Below, in pieces: positions 23,401-35,328 of a DNA stretch of 64,000 nt. Every line of letters starts with the position of its first letter. The first letter of the stretch is position 1. The DNA is from Megalobrama amblycephala (Eukaryota > Chordata > Actinopteri > Cypriniformes > Xenocyprididae): NCBI RefSeq assembly GCF_018812025.1, contig NC_063044.1, forward strand, positions 74,867,741-74,931,740, read 5' to 3'. A program made the translations under genes and the position numbers. The notes below the pieces were generated by a model. It had not been told where the DNA came from. It worked only from the letters and a program-made list of their open reading frames with translations, and did no database searches.

Positions 23401-23865
23401 ATATTACAGAAGGTTCTCTTTCAAATAAATGTTGTTCTTTTGAACTTTCTATTCATCAAAGAATCCTAAAAAATAAAATGTATGAAGGTTTCCACAAAAA
23501 TATGAACTGTTTTCAACACTGATAATAATCATAAATGTTTCTTGAGCAGCAAATCATCATATCAGAATGATTTCTGAAGGATCATGTGACACTGAAGACT
23601 GGAGTAATGATGCTTAAAATTCAACTTTGATCACAGGAATAAATTACACTTATATTTATATATACACTTACACTATATATTCACAAAGAAAACAACTGGA
23701 ATAATATTTCACATTTACTGTATTTCTGACTGAATAAATGCAGCCTTGGTGGGCAGAAGAGATTCTTTCACAAATCTCACTGACCTCAAACTTTCTAAGT
23801 GTACTGATAAAGAAACACACTGTACCTGAGAGCAGAAGCGTGATGAACACAGCGTCCAAGTCCAT
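20422..23865 (-). CDS. secreted C-type lectin with three CTLDs (four exons)
   Basis: Coding exons on the minus strand are 23826-23865, 22892-23266, 21581-21928 and 20422-20789. All splice sites are GT/AG and all introns are phase 1. They join to 376 codons. Residues 1-20 are a signal peptide (MDLDAVFITLLLSAVF...). Each later exon is one C-type lectin-like domain: CTLD1 (WIGL as FWIGLMK; cysteines in LYCRQ, LNCAY, DDC, FICY), CTLD2 (AWIGLFRD, an EPN sugar-type motif in PSEPNG, WED in place of WND) and CTLD3 (VWLGLHHF, KDC, FICYN), ending NYED-stop. There is no membrane segment, so it is probably secreted. CTLD2 lacks the second conserved cysteine and CTLD3 the third. The family resembles fish macrophage-mannose-receptor-like multi-CTLD lectins. 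The ligand is unknown; only CTLD2 looks able to bind mannose-type sugar. Confidence 0.9.
21407..21495. repeat. near-perfect intronic hairpin (43-bp arms)
   Basis: Left arm 21407-21449 and right arm 21453-21495 are inverted with two mismatches and a 3-nt loop, inside lectin intron 3. It could be a tiny MITE or a miRNA-like hairpin. Confidence 0.9.
22020..22260. repeat. palindromic dispersed element in lectin intron 2
   Basis: CAATCTTTTTGTCAAC (about 22067) and its exact complement GTTGACAAAAAGATTG (about 22198) frame an inner pair CTCATCTGAG / CTGAGGTACATCAGCTCAG. It is probably a MITE. Confidence 0.6.
23333..23805. repeat. dispersed fish repeat in lectin intron 1
   Basis: Ends CTACCGTTCAGAAGCTTGAG / CTCAAACTTTCTAAG are roughly inverted. 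The middle has GAAGGATCATGTGACACTGA, which recurs inverted at about 8270 inside the element at 8031-8688, and a related word near 60690. It belongs to a high-copy cyprinid family. Confidence 0.75.
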
Positions 23866-24034
23866 TTCTGAGGAGTTTGTGTCAGTCTGGATCTCTGTCA
23901 CATCTCTTTCTCTTTCTCCCTCTATCGCTCCACCCATCAAACAGCATCCAATCACACATGAGACTGGCTTTATTCACTGCCTCCTCTAGCTCTTATTTTA
24001 TTCACTGTTTTATTCATTATGACAGACGTCAAGA

Positions 24035-24145
24035 CTAGATTAAACCATCTGGACCTGATGGGATATTAAACAAAATGATCAAACAAACCAGCACTAGATT
24101 CCAATCAGACGTAATGAAATGATTCAATGCCATTGTGAGTAGGGC
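24035..24145 (+). pseudogene. LINE reverse-transcriptase scrap
   Basis: A short frame reads KPSGPDGILNKMIKQTSTRF then a stop and FNAIVSRG, matching the conserved 'SGPDGI' region just before the catalytic palm in LINE reverse transcriptases. About 110 bp only. Confidence 0.65.
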
Positions 24146-24149
24146 CGGG

Positions 24150-24250
24150 TGATATGGCCTAAAAAATTGATCACAAAAAAACTGTTCACATCATTTGATA
24201 TCGATAATTATCACAATAAATGTCAAATCTTTATATCTACAGTAAATACA
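24150..24250. other. short repeat fragment
   Basis: GGGCCGGGTGATATGGCC-type sequence, a common fish repeat word. A looser relative (GGCTGGGCAATAAAAAG) is near 25523. It abuts the truncated Tc1 element. Confidence 0.4.
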
Positions 24251-24253
24251 TGA

Positions 24254-24817
24254 GACGAATCAAAATTTGAAGTTCTTTTTGGAAAACTGGGACGCCATGT
24301 CATCCGGACTAAAGAGGACAAGGACAACCCAAGTTGTTATCAGCGCTCAGTTCAGAAGCCTGCATCTCTGATGGTATGGGGTTGCATGAGTGCGTGTGGC
24401 ATGGGCAGCTTACACATCTGGAAAGGCACCATCAATGCTGAAAGGTATATCCAAGTTCTAGAACAACATATGCTCCCATCCAGACGTCGTCTCTTTCAGG
24501 AAAGACCTTGCATTTTCCAACATGACAATGCCAGACCACATACTGCATCAATTACAACATCATGGCTGCGTAGAAGAAGGATCCGGGTACTGAAATGGCC
24601 AGCCTGCAGTCCAGATCTTTCACCCATAGAAAACATTTGGCACATCATAAAGAGGAAGATGCGACAAAGAAGACCTAAGACAGTTGAGCAACTAGAAGCC
24701 TGTATTAGACAAGAATGGGACAACATTCCTATTCCTAAACTTGAGCAACTTGTCTCCTCAGTCCCCAGACGTTTGCAGACTGTTATAAAAAGAAGAGGGG
24801 ATGCCACACAGTGGTAA
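24254..24817 (+). pseudogene. Tc1-family transposase, catalytic domain
   Basis: An open frame of about 187 codons from the truncation point to TAA carries the complete DD34E triad. The first Asp is in [10 protein letters not shown] at the very start (24254), the second Asp in [11 protein letters not shown], and the Glu in [11 protein letters not shown] with exactly 34 residues between the second Asp and the Glu. The later part ([20 protein letters not shown], then [10 protein letters not shown]) is the usual C-terminus. The DNA-binding paired-type domain is absent, so it cannot act as a transposase. The first ATG (24371) is internal to the domain. The catalytic half has no stops or frameshifts, pointing to a fairly recent loss. 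Confidence 0.85.
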
Positions 24818-25037
24818 ACATGGCCTTGTCCCACCTTTTTTGAGATGTGTTGATGCCGTGAATTTTAAAATCAACTGATTTTTCCCTTAAAATGATACAT
24901 TTTCTCAGTTTAAACATTTGATATGTCATCTATGTTGTATTCTGAATAAAATATTGGAATTTGAAACTTCCACATCATTGCATTCCTTTTTTATTCAAAA
25001 TTTGTACAGTGTCCCAACTTTTTTGGAATCGGTTTGT
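24254..25037 (+). mobile_element. 5'-truncated Tc1/mariner element
   Basis: Contains the C-terminal part of a Tc1-type transposase followed by an AT-rich 3' flank. It ends in the inverted-repeat-like TACAGTGTCCCAACTTTTTT...GGTTTGTA at 25037. The left part (N-terminal helix-turn-helix domains and left terminal repeat) is missing. Confidence 0.85.
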
Positions 25038-25282
25038 AGTTTTTCGACCTTAAAATAATGTCTCTAAAATGATTTCAGTGGTGGAACAACTCTTAACCAG
25101 ACTAATTATACTGCCGCTTATACCTGAGCAGCCTCCTAGCAGCTACAACCACACTCTGAAAGTTTCGTGTTAAAATACAAACATTGTACTTATCAATTCT
25201 GGAGTAACAATGAATAAAACTATGTAAAGATATTTGTAGAACAGTGTGACATGGGCTTCTTTACCTGGTTCAGTTCACATGC
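25038..25282. other. non-coding stretch
   Basis: No gene or repeat recognised. Confidence 0.35.
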
Positions 25283-25430
25283 AATGGTGTCAATACAGGC
25301 AGATCAAAAACATTGTTGAATATCAAGTGTCCCCAACTAAGCAAGCCAGAGGTGACAGCAGCAAGGAACTCATCCGGTGACAAAAATGGAGGAAAAAACC
25401 TTGGGAGAAACCAGGCTCAGTCACGTGATT
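25283..25430. repeat. dispersed repeat, copy 2 (partial)
   Basis: Shares AATACAGGCAGATCAAA, GTGTCCCCAACTAAGCAAGC and CCTTGGGAGAAACCAGGCTC with 1850-2060. Confidence 0.8.
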
Positions 25431-25829
25431 GGGATGAGATTGATCTGCATCAGTGTAGATGATGGCTGTTATCAGTCCTTGAATCCAGATGAATCAGAGA
25501 CATAACCGACACTCACAACTATGGCTGGGCAATAAAAAGTTAATGGTCATTATCACAATATAATTTTCCTCGATAAAACAATATAATGTTTGTGCACCAA
25601 AAGTGGAATGAAACAGCGCTACTCATTTGAAAGGCGTGCCACAAGGACCGTTTACCGCTCGGCTCAAAGTTCAAACAGCAAGCGGCGTTACTAGAGCGGA
25701 CACATTTACTCTAATCTGTCTCAGTCACGTGACCTCTGAACACTTCTGTGAGATCCAGTGAGACATGCTCGAATTCAACGAAGAGCACGTATGTCTCGAC
25801 TTCATTAAAACTAAAATAATAATAAATAT

Positions 25830-27250
25830 AGCTGCAAGCAGAGATTAAGGGTCCAAGCAGCTCAGAGGCGGAATGAAGAGCTGAAAATCAAGGCATCAGA
25901 CCAACTGCAACAAGGAGTAAAGACATTTGGAGACAGTTTAAAGAAAAATAGTTGAAAACAGTCGTTTGTAATGTGACATAAGTGCTTATTACTTTTGACC
26001 AATAGGTGGCGCTGACATCAAATCAATCTGGGCTGCAATTCCTAAAAGCATCATAAGTCTAAGTTGATCGTAGAGATCATTGGTGGCAATTGTATTACGA
26101 TCAACTTAGACTTACAATGTTTTTGGGAAACACAGCCCTGGTGTAATAAATATTACTGAATATTATTACCGCCGCATTGCAGGCTTTAGGGAGACTGTGC
26201 ACGAGTGCGTTTACATGCACGCTCTTAACCAAATCATGCGTATTAAGCTGAAAATGCACGTGGTCATGTAAAAACATTAACCTGTTTTCATCTTAAGCAT
26301 AAACCGATCGTCACAGCTAGATTTTTGCCCCTCACGCCGATTTTACCCAGCATACAAACGCATTAACCTGCTTTCTGTCAGCTTATTGAAGTGTGCATGT
26401 GCGCTATGTGACAGGAACACGTCTGTGGATTTAAGGGCATCCAGACAGAGCGAGTGTTTTGCAGTACGGGAGGAAATATACCGTAAACTCAGACTCTTTC
26501 TTGTCTAAAGAATGATAAAAGTGTGTTCTCATCTCGTGCAGCAGCAGAAGAGGTGTTTCAGTGAAAATACTGCATCTGTAACTGCAAGAGATGATCATTT
26601 ATGAGCCATTAGTTTCCCACTGACATGTGGAAATACTCTTCTCTGTTTTTTAGTGCTTTATTTAACATCACTTTCAATCAGATATGCAAATTATTACATT
26701 TTGATGTCACTACAGGGAAATAACCTGATTTATTAATAAAGTCAGGTGAAAGAGGTTTATATGTTTTGTATATTGTTTTGCATGTAAGCCAAACGACAGG
26801 TTATTTCAATGAGCAGGTTTTGTTATCAGCACACTGGTGTGCATGTATATGTGCTCAAAGACACACATGCAAAGTTTGGGGTCAATATATCAGATCTTCA
26901 CAGAGAAACAGATGAAGTTCAAATTCACTGATGATCAAAACTCATTGATGCGATGTACAAAAACAGTTTCATCTATCAACACAAAATCCATAACTTTTAT
27001 TCAGCATGATCTGAAGATGACCTGACTCGAATTTTGTGACAAAATCAGTTAAAAAAAGTAGGTTTTTTAAAGAAAATAAAAATGGCGGACAGGAAGTTTG
27101 GCTGACTACAGCAAAATTCTTGGCATGATCCAAGGAATCTGTTAAAAGCAAAAGGCAAAATTAATTAAAAGCTATAGGCGTTCGAGTTTTTTAATCACTT
27201 TTCTACTGGTTGTTTTTCATTGTAATTTTTATAATTAGTTTGCGAGTTAT
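25830..27250. repeat. dispersed element of about 1.4 kb
   Basis: Starts near ATATAGCTGCAAGCAGAGAT and includes GACCAATAGGTGGCGCTG (about 25997). The right part from about 26840 (AAAGACACACATGCAAAGTT, AAAATGGCGGACAGGAAGTT, CTATAGGCGTTCGAG) looks like the other half of the same fish repeat family. 26147-26830 between them may be an insertion; no gene is seen there. Family recognised from general wording only. Confidence 0.5.
26033..26146. mobile_element. hairpin MITE, copy 2
   Basis: Same family as 14636-14739. CCTAAAAGCATCATAAGTC pairs with GACTTACAATGTTTTTGGG, with the shared AAGTTGATCGTA inner arms. Confidence 0.8.
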
Positions 27251-27555
27251 TTGAGAACAGTTTGATGAATTCCTTTTTGTTTTTTGTCTGCATCTGGATT
27301 GATTTTCATGGAAAGACAAACGTCATTCTTGTACGTTGTTTACCTCCAGCAGGTTCTACGTCAGAACACAGTACTTTATTTTTGTGTGAACTAACCCTTT
27401 CAACACTAGTCTGAGATCTGCAGTAAAGACACTCAGCAGCAGGGGGCGCCAGAGACTCACAACACAACACAAACACCACAAACTTACTGACCATAACCAG
27501 CACACACTGTGGGTTAATGTGATTGTGAGTTTAGTGATAAACATCAAGGAATGAT
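27251..27555. other. non-coding stretch before paralogue A
   Basis: Contains a (C)AGCAGGGGGCGCC word at 27442 (CTCF-like core) and nothing else that I recognise. Confidence 0.3.
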
Positions 27556-28254
27556 AGGAAGAGATTCAAAACAAAGTTATACGGAGCTACAGACACAAAC
27601 CAGACAGGAGCAATCGATCCACCTGTGAAACCATTCAGCTGTTCAAGATCATTTGTGATGATTTCACATCTGAAAGAGAGGCGCTCGTTTTCTGTGTACA
27701 CCTTCATTCTGTGAATCACACATCTGAGAAATGATCGCAAGATCACATTTAGGATGGTTTGTGTGACACATTTTATAAATGAGACCCATATTTGTGACAA
27801 ACATCTCAGGAAAGAGACATATTAAACAATTACAGAGGTTTAATTAAAAAAATGAGTAGAAATCATTCAAAATGAACAAAGATGCTAAAAACAGGAATGA
27901 AAAGACAAGATATGAGAATCAGCAAATCATCTTCATCACACAGAACAGAGAGAGGATTTTACAAACAGTCTGTCCATTACTGTATTTAATATTATATTTA
28001 AAGCAGTTTATATATGAAGCACAAGAAAATGACATTCAACACTGTAGGAAAATATCCATCAAACCATATAAATGAACATAAATCTGGCCTGTTATTTGTA
28101 CAAGATATTTGAATCTAAACTTGATGGTGTCACTATTTCTTCAGGGAGTTTTTCTCTGTTTTCTGAGAAGAAGAAAATCAAACAATGAACAATCCTCTGT
28201 GAGTTTTTGCTGTTTTAAATCTTGTTTCAGATGGTCTCCAAACTCAGCAGTATT

Positions 28255-31200
28255 TTATTGTAATATTGTAGGCATATCTATTTCCTCTGAGTCCTTCCTC
28301 CCTGCAAAATAAAAGCATTGACTGACCTCTCGTATGTGTTTTTACCATGATTGCAGATTGTTCCAGATCAGATGAGTGTGAATCATCAGATTGTGTGAAG
28401 CTCAAACTCACCAGCTCTTCTTGCACAGATGATCTGAAGAAGAATCACAGTAGGAGCAGCAAACACTGCCATCTCAACAATAATCACAATCACTGCAGGA
28501 AACATGTGTGGAAGAAGAAGAAGAAGAGAAACTGGACATGACTGAAGTCAAGGGGATTCAACTATGAACAGTTATTGATGAAGCATTTACAGACTCAGGG
28601 GTGATAGCGTTCCGGCACCACGCCGGATTTCCGGCGTAGGCTACTGTGGCTGCAGGAAAAAAAAAAAAAAAAATCAGGTTCTGGTTATATTGGTCTACGG
28701 CGGCGTTTTAGTGCCATGTTAAAAAAAATAAAAATAATAATAATAATAATAATAATAAAAATGATTGTCTAATGTTTATTTGATGTCTGTTTTTAAAAGC
28801 ACGGAAGAGAATATGTGCTGTTCTGTTAGACATCGTTTCAGCTATTAAAATAGTTCCGTTTTGTATGTATGGCAAAGTGATTTCGTTTCTGTTTTTATTA
28901 ATTAAGTTGTAATGGGAAGATTTTTTATTCGTCAGATATAAATAAGGTATAGGCGCATATCCATTGGTTTGTGCGGAGAGTGGAAGCTTGCACAGTGCAA
29001 TACAGAGGCGCCAGAGCCGTCACTTGCACTTTTTTTTATCCAGTGGAAACGAATTATCCTCAAAACAATACATGCCTTACCGACATCAAATACATAGATG
29101 GAGAGATTTAAATTATTGCTTAACGAAATAAAACAAATCAAACCAAAAACTCTTTCATTATATCTGTAAAGATGCATTTCTCGCGTCAAAGTGGAGATTT
29201 CTATTAAGGATCTTGCGTCACTGATTTAGAATACACTAGTTTATTCATAAATAATTCAAATATCCCCTTACCCTCCGACACATTCATTGTTATGTACAAG
29301 GAATACAAGTTGATGTAGACTAATATAAATTTAAAATACATCGTTTTAATAAATACAAATCAGCAAAACTGTTTCAAGTGATAGGCATTATTCAATTAAA
29401 AGTATCAATGAATAAAACATTATGTTGACCAGGTGGATTATTCATTGAAATCATGGAGAATGACATTTAGTTTTATTTTCATCATGAATGACAGCGCACC
29501 GTGTATTTACAGACAAACGAAATCTGCAGAAGTCTCTTTACTGCGGAACTGAATTTAATAAAACAGAAACGAAATCAATGTGTCATACATACAAAACGGA
29601 ACTGTTTTAATAGCTGAAACGATATCTAAACGTTTTGCTATGTTCTGTCTATGCAAACAGAACAGCAGTAGGCTACATAGGCTAATAAATCAAGCGCGTC
29701 ATCGTCACAACCATAGCCTTGTTTCCGCACGGAATAAAGTATTTTATTCTCGGAACATTTCGACTTTATTCTCCGACTTTATTTTTATTATTAATATTAT
29801 TATTATTTTTTGCAGAGGTTAGATATTTCGACTTTATTCTCTGAATATTCCGACTTTAATCTCGGAGTTTCGACTTTAATCTCGGAAACTTAGATTTTTT
29901 TTTATTAAATAATTTTTTTTTTTTTTTAACATGGCACTATATGTCGTCGTATTGATCTGTCATTTAGATCTGAGATGCGCAGGTCAGAGAGCAGCTTTAA
30001 CGCTCAACGACTCATGAGCCAATCAGAAGTAGTTAAGGGGCGGGCCTCGTGTCTTTGTCAAATAGATTGATACAGGTTAAGGCAATGCTCCATGCGCGAA
30101 GGTGTTTACAATTGTGTCTCATATTTCTCAACTCAAAACGTAAGTCATGGCTATGTTTATGAAGCCAGGGGAAGACATTAAAGACATTGATAAAAGCATA
30201 AAGAATAAATGGCGCTGGGCTTGGATTGAGGATGTGGGTAGCGACGGAAAGCCCTTTGGAAGCTGGTGTCAAAAACTCCGGCAACCAGGAGCATGCTATT
30301 GCACTGTGTGTGCCAGAAAACTAATGTATGGAACTAGCGGGAAAAAAGTACTGTCACGGCACGAATTAGACCCTGTTCACAAAGCAACAGTCAGAGCACT
30401 GCAACACACCTCACGTTTGCCAGGGGCAACAGCCACGGCAGCTATTCCACCCTCAATGACCGATCGTGTGACCGATTTAAAAATTCGCTTGTGCTCCTTC
30501 ATTGCTGAGCTTGACCTGTCATTTAATATCGCCCACCCACTCGTCACTTTATGTAAAAAATTAGCGGAGGATAGACCCGCCCTGGCGCATCTGTCTGTCT
30601 CCAGGCAGCACGCAAGCTATCTTCTTACACATGGCATCTCGCCAGAGTTTAAAAAACGTCTGTCTGAGAAGCTTAAGAATGCCATGTTTTCAGTCAACAT
30701 TGACGAGGCCACGGACAAAAGTATGGATAGAATTCTTAATGTACTGGTCCGATTTTATGACGAGGATGCAGGCAGTGTGAAAACACAGCATCTTGCCAGC
30801 AAAAAAGTCAATATTGCAAATGCCTCAGCTTTGATGCTGGAACTAAATGACGTCCTGCACTCATATGGGCTAGAGTGGAGGCAGGTCACCAGTATGCTAC
30901 TAGACAATTGCGCAGTGATGAGGGGGAAGAAGTCGGGGCTTGAGACCCTAGCTAGAAAGGAGAACCCCAATCTGTTGGACATTTCGGGAGACACTGTCCA
31001 TATGGTGTCAAATGCGGCTAAGGCTCTCATGAGCCCATTTCAATCAGAGGTGGAAGATTTTTGCTCTGATGTTTATTATGACATAGAGAAGTCCCCCAAG
31101 CAGAAGGAGATTTTTGCACAATTTCAGAGTTTACTCCATCTCACCCCCAAGAGCTTGATAAGGCCCATTAGTAACCGATTCATTCAGATGCTTGAAGTCT

Positions 31201-31493
31201 GCAGTAGAATGAATGAACTCCTGGATGTACTCGTGGTGCACTACTATCATGTCATGGACGCAAATGAGGAACACAAATACAGGTAGGCCTAATAAAACTC
31301 TTTTAATAATAACAGGTGTAACAAGTGTGTATTTAATGTCTGTTATTTAGTTTAGTTATTTTTAGCTCATTATGGAATGTACAGGAGGCCTAATGATGCA
31401 ACATCTTTTAAGATATTTTTTAAATGGTTACTGTAGGTGTTAGGAAAATAGCAAATTAGCAGCATATTAAGGTAATAGGCTATATAGTTACAT

Positions 31494-31543
<50 letters not shown>

Positions 31544-34500
31544 GTGTGTGTACTACAGAAGGCTTCTTAATCAGGTGTTTGAGCGGCATGACCTCACAAC
31601 TGAGGAAAAGGCCAGGATAGTAGTTCTTCAGAAAGAACAGGCAGCAGCGTCCCGGACGGGAACACAAGTTAACCAAGACCGAAAAGATCGGATCTCTGTG
31701 GTCATTTCAGAGTTCGAAAGAGTAAAAGTCATGATTGACTTATACAGAGGTATCTTTTGTATGACTAGGCAAACTAAATGCAACTTAAAATGTTGTATTT
31801 GTTAAATATTTTTGTGTTTGAAGTCCACTAGCACCTGATCTAACAAATGACCTAAGTCATGATGCAATGAAACAGTCAGGTCTTTTCTACAGCAACAATA
31901 ACCAAATTAATGAGAATATGATCAACATTTAAGTACGATATTGTGAAGAACTATGTAACAAGGTATCAGTTTCCTATAATTTACTCCTGTAACATGAAAG
32001 TGAGTAGCATATTCAAAAGCCATCTCTGTAGTCTCATTAGTCTAATCTAATTTTTATTTATCAGAGGATGCAAGACCTAGACTTGATACCTAGAAACATA
32101 TGTCACCTCAGAGGCTATACAGAAGCTTGATTTTTTTTTTTTTTTTCCCATTGTGTCAGAAAGAAAAATGTATTGTTATACAGTTATCTTGGAATATATC
32201 AAAAAGTAATTCCCTCTATTATATGTATGACAAGTGTTCTGATCCAATTAATGTTTCGCTGGAAATAAATTTAGTTGTATTATTATTTAGTTACAGTATA
32301 TATTGTATTTTAAATACATAATCATACTTTTGTTCATTTAATTGCTCAAATTGAATTATTTGTTGTTTTTTATATTTGCAGGGGTCCTTCTGACATTTCA
32401 GAGATTTGTCAAAGAGCTTCAACATGAAAAGCCAATGGTGCATTTGTTGCATGTGGAAATGGTGGCCCTTGTTAGAGAGCTCCTGAGCAAATTTATGAGA
32501 CCAAAGGCTATTCCACTGAGTCACAAGGAGATTCTCAAGGTTGATGTACGGAGCAGGGATTTGCAACTGTCAAACCAGAGGCTCTCTGTTGGACAATTCT
32601 GCTACAATGCAATGAACAAAGCTCGTGTGGAGAGGAAGGTATGGGTTGGACATATCTATGACTCTCTCAGAGAAGGGTATATGAGGTCAGCAGAGTTTCT
32701 GCTAAAAAACCTTCCCCTGGATAACATCATATTAACATCACTCTCTGCTCTGACGCCGTCTCTAATTCAATCCGATGCAGTTGTTGGAGCATTCACTACA
32801 TTAGGAGAGGCCTTGCCAAATGTTGTCCCTCCAGAAGAGATCGGTCAACTGGTTGAAGAATGCCGGGCCTACCAGATGGATGCGGACATGCTTCTTCGTG
32901 TACCAAACTACATCGAAGGGGACTGTCGAGTTGATGTAGACTGGTGGAGCCATGTTGCTTCTTTGAAAAATGCAGAGAGAGGTGTGAAGTATCCCACCCT
33001 GTGCAAACTTGTTAAAGCGCTTCTGTCCATTTTTACAGGCCCCTTGGTGGAAGGATCATTCAATTTAATGGATGATATCCTAGAGTCTGACAGGTGCTCC
33101 ATGAATGTGGAAACATACGAGAGCCTCGCAGTGATCAAGTCCACACTTAAGGCCAGGAACTGGACAGCCTCAACTATGAACATTGACCAGCCTTTAAGGC
33201 GATCCTGCCTTTCCTCATTCCAAAACTACCAATTACATTTAAAGAAAAAGAAAGAGACTGCACAGGCACTAAAGAAGAAAAGGCTTAGTGAGGCAGCAAG
33301 GATTCTGTCCTCAAAGGAGGCAAACAAATTGTCTCAACAGGCCCGAAAAACCAAAAGGCCAGCAATATCCTCCTCTGCACAAACCTCCACCTCCTCTGCA
33401 CAAGCCTCTACCACCTCTGCTCAACAGGCCCTCCTGAAAAAAGAAGACTACCCCAACCCTCCTCTGCGCAAGCCTCCACTTCCTCTGCACAAGCCTCCAT
33501 TTCCTCTGCTCAACAGTCCCTCCTGAAAATGAGAAGACCACCCCAACCCTCCTCTGCACAAGCCTCCACTTCCTCTGCACAAGCCTCTACCACCTCTGCT
33601 CAACAGGCCCTCCTGAAAAAGAGAAGACTACCCCAACCCTCCTCTGCGCAAGCCTCCACTTCCTCTGCACAAGCCTCCATTTCCTCTGCTCAACAGTCCC
33701 TCCTGAAAATGAGAAGACCACCCCAACCCTCCTCTGCACAAGCCTCCACTTCCTCTGCACAAGCCTCCACCACCTCTGCTCAACAGGCCATCCTGAAAAA
33801 AAGACCACCCAAACCCTCCTCTGCACAAGCCTCCATTTCCTCTGCTCAACAGTCCCTCCTGAAAATGAGAAGACCACCACAACCCTCCTCTACACAAGCC
33901 TCCACCACCTCTGCTCAACAGGCCCTGGAAAAAAGAATACCACCCCAATCCTCCTCTGTACAAGCCTCCACTTCCTCTGCACAAGCCTCCACCACCTCTG
34001 CTCAAAAGGCCCTTGAAAAAAGAAGACCACCCCAACCCTCCTCTGCACAAGTCTCCACATCATCTGCACCATCACAGTTTTTTCCTCTCTTTTATCAATC
34101 CAAAGCATCATCAACCATGTTAAAAAGGAAAGGTTCCGAGGACCAAAAACAATGTTCATTAAAAAGGAAGAAATGAAGGGAGGGAGACATGTTTGCCACA
34201 CTGTCTTTTACAGTTATTTATTTTGGTTTTTCAGTTGTTTTTCAGTGGTCACCATTTGCATGTTTTGAAAAAAAAAAAAACTACGTTCAGAAAGGAAGAA
34301 ATGAAGGGAAGGAGAAATGTTTTTGTTAATCCCATACCGTCTTTTACAGTATATTCATTTTTTATAGTTTTTCAGTTGAATGGTGCATATTTTGCAATTA
34401 AATTTGTTAAAGAAAAATGAATGTGTGTCCTTTTCATGTCTTTTAGGTAATCAATTCCTGTGTACTTTGGAGTACTATTATTGCCACTTACTGACCTGTC

Positions 34501-35297
34501 TTGGTATGACTGTAGCATCTGCAGCATTTACTTCCAGTGATTGTACTAAGATGGGCTAATAAGGTCAATGTAGGCACTGAACATATTGAGAAGAAAATGC
34601 TGTGTTTTCTTGAATAATACTGAGGGCATAATGCAAATATGAAAATATCTAAAAAAGAGCCACTTGTCAATAATGATGATCAGGGTTATACATACTTAGG
34701 CTGTTTATATATTTGGGCCCAGGGGCCAACAAGTTGTGTTAAAAGTGCGTCGCATACATAGTACCCTCTTGGGGGGCAAGGAAAAAAAGTTCAGGCTCAG
34801 GAATTTTTTTCACTATCAGCCCTGCAGACTGACTGATAGTTTAATGGTGTAAAGCTGTCAGTAGAAATGAACGTGTCGTACCTCTGAATAATGATCCAGC
34901 AGTCACACTGACTTCAGTTTCTGATGCTGCAGAAGATGAATGTTCAGATGTTCATCTGTAGGACATTAACATCATATTTTACAGTAGTAATAGTTGTTTC
35001 TCACCTGAATACTTGACAGTGTATCTGACTGAGGTCTGGAGTTGATTTCTGAGAGTAAGCTGACATCTCCACTCTCTGTTGTCATCTTCATTCAGGAGTG
35101 TTGTAGTCAGAGTGATGATACAGTGATCTGATGAGAATAATATCTGATATCTGGAGTCTGTCTTCAGATCAACACCAGCCTGATTCACCCACAACAGCTG
35201 AAGTCCCTCAGAACGAACCCAATAATGACAGGAGAATCTAGAATCCAACTGACAGGAGAGAGTCACAGAGCGACCTGGACTGATCTCAGTCTGTGAG

Positions 35298-35328
<31 letters not shown>

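Larger units (their letters stand above)
28590..34830 (+). mobile_element. 6.2-kb hAT-type DNA transposon
   Basis: The element 28596-34824 starts CAGGGGTGATAG and ends CTATCAGCCCTG (inverted, one mismatch). CAGACT is duplicated at 28590-28595 and 34825-34830. The paralogue at about 56690-56725 has the uninterrupted target (CATTTACAGACTGACTGATAG), which proves insertion. The transposase lies inside in plus orientation, opposite to the host gene. Confidence 0.9.

Noticed and set aside
24496..24834. Minus-strand frame over the Tc1 element
   Set aside because: Shadow of the transposase frame on the other strand.
27872..28075. Plus-strand 67-codon frame, repeated at 56004 and in part at 41230
   Set aside because: Lies in the 3' flank of the receptor genes on the opposite strand. 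The repetition reflects gene duplication, not coding selection.
33311..34201. Minus-strand frames with GGLCRG-type repeats
   Set aside because: Antisense of the transposase minisatellite.
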